NCBI GenBank assembly: GCA_036338025.1
Contig: JAYZDB010000063.1
Coordinates: 1 to 25,737, forward strand
Source: JAYZDB01 sp036338025
Lineage (GTDB): Bacteria > Planctomycetota > UBA1135 > UBA2386
Length of the DNA: 25,737 nt
Direction of reading: 5' to 3'
Below are positions 23,339 to 25,737 of the stretch, piece by piece (position 1 is the first letter of the stretch; each line of letters opens with the position of its first letter). A model generated the notes under the pieces. The model was given only the letters and a program-made list of their open reading frames with translations. It was not told where the DNA came from and searched no databases. The position numbers were made by a program, and so were the translations under genes.

Positions 23339-24376
23339 ATGATCCTCGACATGTTGCGCAACCACCTCGCTACGCCGGACCTGAGATTGGTGATTCCTAT
23401 GACGATATGGGTCACGCTCGCCGGCTTCACGTACGCCCAGGACCCGGTCCAACGTGCCCCCAAGCCGAAGGTCACCATCGAACACCTGAAAGCGGCAGGC
23501 AAGTTCCGTGTCGAAATCGATGCCGAGCTGTTCACCGAGTACGCCTACAGGGGACATAAGATGCCGGTGGTGTACCCGGTGCACGGAGTCGGTGGGGTAG
23601 CGATGACGCGTAACTACCCGATGAAGGTCGGGGCCAATGAGGCCAAGGATCACCCGCATCACCGCTCACTCTGGTTTGCCCACGGGGAGGTCAATGGTCA
23701 CGATTTCTGGCACGGCAAGGGCTGTCGTGTGGTGCAGGACAAGGCCGTCACTGGTCAAACCACCAACGGCGTGACGATATCGGCGGAAAACAGCTGGTTC
23801 GTAGGTGAGCAGCGGCTGTGTCGTGAACAGCGTACGCTCGTGTTCCACGTGAGTCCGGCGGGCCGCTTCATCGACTACCAGGTCAAGATCCTGGCGACTG
23901 AGAAGGATCTTCACTTTGGCGACACCAAGGAAGGCACTATGGCGATCCGTACGACCCCGACCCTGCGATTGAAAGGCAAGGTCGCTGCCGGCAAGGCCCG
24001 GAACTCAGCTGGTCAGTCGGGTCGTGGCATCTGGGGCAAGCGAGCTCAATGGGTTGACTACTACGGTCCGGTTGGAAAGGTCGTGGTCGGGGTGGCGATT
24101 TTTGATCACCCATCCAATCGTGGCTATCCGTGTCGCTGGCACGCGCGTGATTACGGCCTGGTGGCAGCCAATCCCTGGGGTGTCGGTCCGTTTGAACGAA
24201 AGAAAAAGACCGGCGGGCAACGCCTGAAGAAGGGTGAGTCCGTGACCCTGAAGTACCGGTTCTTCTTCCACGCTGGTACCACCGTACAGGCCAAGGTTGC
24301 GGAGCAGTGGGGGAAGTTCGCGCGGGTATCCAAGCTGTCCAAGCCCGGGGACGGGGCTCCGGGCACGAAGAAGTAA
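23339..24376 (+). CDS. DUF6807 (PmoA-like) exported protein
   Basis: 345 residues from the chosen start. The N-terminus has a signal-peptide-like helix (LVIPMTIWVTLAGFTYAQDP). The body matches the DUF6807/PmoA family common in Planctomycetota and Bacteroidota, with the hallmark DHPHHRSLWFAHGEVNG-FW block, followed by FDHPSNRGYPCRWHARDYGL and AANPWGVGPF. The family is uncharacterised. Its frequent neighbours are sugar oxidoreductases and DUF1080 proteins, so a role in carbohydrate use is inferred, and the conserved His-rich block could bind a metal. The frame is open back to 23216, but that part overlaps the divergent transporter gene and lacks family similarity. ATG 23339, 23351 or 23399 are the candidate starts. 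It is followed 12 bp later by the cupin gene. Confidence 0.87.
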   Translation: MILDMLRNHLATPDLRLVIPMTIWVTLAGFTYAQDPVQRAPKPKVTIEHLKAAGKFRVEIDAELFTEYAYRGHKMPVVYPVHGVGGVAMTRNYPMKVGANEAKDHPHHRSLWFAHGEVNGHDFWHGKGCRVVQDKAVTGQTTNGVTISAENSWFVGEQRLCREQRTLVFHVSPAGRFIDYQVKILATEKDLHFGDTKEGTMAIRTTPTLRLKGKVAAGKARNSAGQSGRGIWGKRAQWVDYYGPVGKVVVGVAIFDHPSNRGYPCRWHARDYGLVAANPWGVGPFERKKKTGGQRLKKGESVTLKYRFFFHAGTTVQAKVAEQWGKFARVSKLSKPGDGAPGTKK

Positions 24377-24377
24377 T

Positions 24378-24382
24378 GGAGG
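24378..24382 (+). promoter_or_regulatory. Ribosome-binding site that fixes a TTG start for the cupin gene
   Basis: GGAGG is placed six bases before TTG 24389, an ideal distance. The nearer ATG at 24384 reads ATG-AGT-TGA and stops at once, so the TTG is the likely start. Confidence 0.7.
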
Positions 24383-24388
24383 TATGAG

Positions 24389-24733
24389 TTGAGCAAGCGC
24401 TACGCAATCGCACAGTTGGACGCCCTGCCGCCACAGCCTTGTCCCTGCGGCACGGCACGGCGCGCGTTTGGTGAAGAACCCGAAGGGGTCGCGACGGCGC
24501 ACCTGGTGGACATCTCGGACGAGCCGGTCGCGCACTACCACGCTCAGCACACCGAGATCTACGTGGTGCTCGAGGGGGAAGGCAGCCTCGAGTTGGATGG
24601 TGAGTTGGTGCCGGTCAAGCCGCTCACCTCGGTGATGATCAAGCCCGGCTGTCGACACCGGGCGATTGGCCCACTACGGATCCTCAACGTGCCGGTGCCG
24701 GCGTTTGAAGCCAGCGATGAGTTGTTCGATTGA
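24389..24733 (+). CDS. Small single-domain cupin protein
   Basis: 114 residues forming one cupin barrel. Motif 1 reads HYHAQHTEIYVVLEGEG with metal-ligand candidates His49, His51 and Glu56. Motif 2 includes KPGCRHRAIG with His90. A CPC pair (Cys18, Cys20) lies near the N-terminus. Such small cupins are often sugar isomerases/epimerases, dioxygenases or sugar-binding proteins; no specific function can be assigned. It begins 12 bp after the DUF6807 gene with a strong Shine-Dalgarno and a TTG start, so the two genes are probably co-transcribed. Confidence 0.85.
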   Translation: MSKRYAIAQLDALPPQPCPCGTARRAFGEEPEGVATAHLVDISDEPVAHYHAQHTEIYVVLEGEGSLELDGELVPVKPLTSVMIKPGCRHRAIGPLRILNVPVPAFEASDELFD

Positions 24734-24799
24734 GTGTGTTGCGGACATTAAGATCGAGAGAAGTGTGGAGATCCTGGCGGGACGGGCTCCGATAGTCGC

Positions 24800-25737
24800 A
24801 TGGTGACGAAGATCGGCATCAATGGGTTTGGACGCATGGGGCGACTGGCTCTGCGCGCTGGATTTGGTGATCCAGACCTGGATTTCGTCGCGATCAACGA
24901 GCCGGCAGCGGACGCCGAGACCATGGCACTGCTGCTCGAGTTCGACACTGTACAGGGCCGTTGGGATCGAACTTGCCAGGCTGAACAGGCTGGCATCCGG
25001 GTTGCGGACCAGCATTTGGCGTTCTGGCAGGAGTCCTCGCCGGGCGACATTGCGTGGCAGGATGCTGGCGTCGATCTGGTGATCGAGTGTTCCGGCCGAT
25101 TCCGCACCAGCGAGTCACTGCGACCACATTTTGAAAGTGGTGCCCGGCAGGTGCTGGTGTCGGCACCCGTACCGGATGGTCCGCCGAACATCGTCGTCGG
25201 CGTGAACGACCACGATGTCGATTTTGCAAACGAACCCATCGTCACCGCCGCTTCCTGCACCACCAACTGCCTGGCTCCCATTGTGCGGGTACTGCACGAC
25301 GGCATCGGGATCGAGCGTGGATTGGTGACAACGATCCATGACCCGACCAACACGCAGAGCGTCGTGGATGCGCCGCACAAAGATGCTCGACGAGCACGGG
25401 CGGCGCAGGCCAACCTGATTCCCACCAGCTCGAACTCTGCCTACGCCGTTGCTTTGGTGATCCCGGAACTGGCAGGCAAGATCGACAGCATTGCGGTACG
25501 CGTGCCGGTACTGAACGCATCGCTGACCGACTGTGTGTTCCAGGTGGCGCGAGATACCACGGTCGAAGAGGTCAATGAGCTGTTGCGCGGGGCAGCAACC
25601 GAGGGCCCGCTCTCGGCGGTGCTCGGTTTCGAGACCAGGCCGCTGGTCAGCTCTGACTACGCTCGCAACCCCAACAGCGCCACGATCGATGCGTTATCGA
25701 CTCGAGTTACGGATGGCCGGATGGTGAAGGTCCTCGC
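24800..25737 (+). CDS. ArsJ-associated-type glyceraldehyde-3-phosphate dehydrogenase (partial, 3' end outside window)
   Basis: 312 codons are visible and no stop is reached before the right edge; about 20-30 C-terminal residues are probably missing. The NAD-binding domain starts IGINGFGRMGRLALRA. The catalytic Cys153 lies in AASCTTNCLAP and His180 in TTIHD. Several blocks fit the GAPDH subfamily encoded beside the arsJ exporter rather than glycolytic GAPDH: GRMGRLALRA, FDTVQGRWD, HDPTNTQSVVDAPHKD (glycolytic forms have H-S-Y-T-N-D-Q) and NASLTDCVF. That subfamily makes 1-arseno-3-phosphoglycerate from arsenate, which ArsJ exports. The gene begins 66 bp after the cupin with no obvious promoter. 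A metabolic GAPDH role remains possible until the downstream gene is seen. Confidence 0.88.
   Translation, partial: MVTKIGINGFGRMGRLALRAGFGDPDLDFVAINEPAADAETMALLLEFDTVQGRWDRTCQAEQAGIRVADQHLAFWQESSPGDIAWQDAGVDLVIECSGRFRTSESLRPHFESGARQVLVSAPVPDGPPNIVVGVNDHDVDFANEPIVTAASCTTNCLAPIVRVLHDGIGIERGLVTTIHDPTNTQSVVDAPHKDARRARAAQANLIPTSSNSAYAVALVIPELAGKIDSIAVRVPVLNASLTDCVFQVARDTTVEEVNELLRGAATEGPLSAVLGFETRPLVSSDYARNPNSATIDALSTRVTDGRMVKVL

Noticed and set aside
22651..23535. A 294-codon minus-strand frame across the transporter and DUF6807 start region
   Set aside because: It has no hydrophobic helices or family motif and overlaps two well-supported genes in other frames.
1..25737. CRISPR array, tRNA/rRNA genes, insertion sequences or a prophage
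   Set aside because: I found no regularly spaced direct repeats, tRNA-like cloverleaf with a TTCGA arm in the gaps, transposase motifs or phage genes. The gaps are short and accounted for.

Overview
The window is a GC-rich stretch of bacterial chromosome with 19 protein-coding genes, the last cut by the right edge. I see no rRNA, tRNA, CRISPR array, insertion sequence or phage gene. The organism is most likely a member of the Planctomycetota, or a close ecological counterpart. The reasons are a formylglycine-type sulfatase, a DUF1080 (3-keto-disaccharide hydrolase) protein, a DUF6807/PmoA protein, large secreted beta-propeller proteins, and weak or absent Shine-Dalgarno sequences before many genes. 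This assignment is inferred from gene content, not from a marker gene.

Layout. (1) 31-4734, minus strand: a housekeeping operon of cysteine desulfurase, mutS and a fumarylacetoacetate-hydrolase (FAH) family enzyme. The first two share a GTGA stop/start overlap. (2) 4786-5649, plus: a DUF1444-like protein, divergent from that operon. (3) 5627-9226, minus: a tightly packed three-gene unit of two tandem paralogous secreted propeller-like proteins (ATGA overlap) and a single-pass membrane protein with a beta-sandwich-like exterior. (4) 9652-12696, minus: a 1014-residue putative lipoprotein with an Ig-like domain, proline-rich linkers and a C-terminal YVTN-type propeller, followed by a strong hairpin terminator. 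(5) 13164-16574, plus: a compact three-gene operon for non-phosphorylative sugar oxidation (sugar 1-dehydrogenase, sugar lactonase, sugar-acid dehydratase), the upper half of a Weimberg/Dahms-type pathway for D-xylose, L-arabinose or a related sugar. (6) 16605-24733, both strands: a secreted alpha/alpha-toroid-like protein, a small GT-A-like glycosyltransferase, a sulfatase-SGNH hydrolase fusion, a DUF1080 protein, a DMT-family transporter, a DUF6807/PmoA protein and a cupin. The content suggests breakdown or remodelling of sulfated and acylated carbohydrate. (7) 24800-end, plus: a GAPDH paralogue with the sequence signature of ArsJ-associated GAPDH (arsenate detoxification), so arsJ is predicted just outside the window.

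Possible cooperation. The sulfatase/esterase and the DUF1080 and DUF6807 proteins could release sugars outside the cytoplasm, and the dehydrogenase-lactonase-dehydratase operon could oxidise such sugars inside it. That link is inference from proximity. The best candidates for undescribed biology are the surface module of tandem propeller paralogues plus membrane protein plus chimeric lipoprotein, and the sulfatase-SGNH fusion, which has Asn where SGNH hydrolases usually carry the catalytic Asp.
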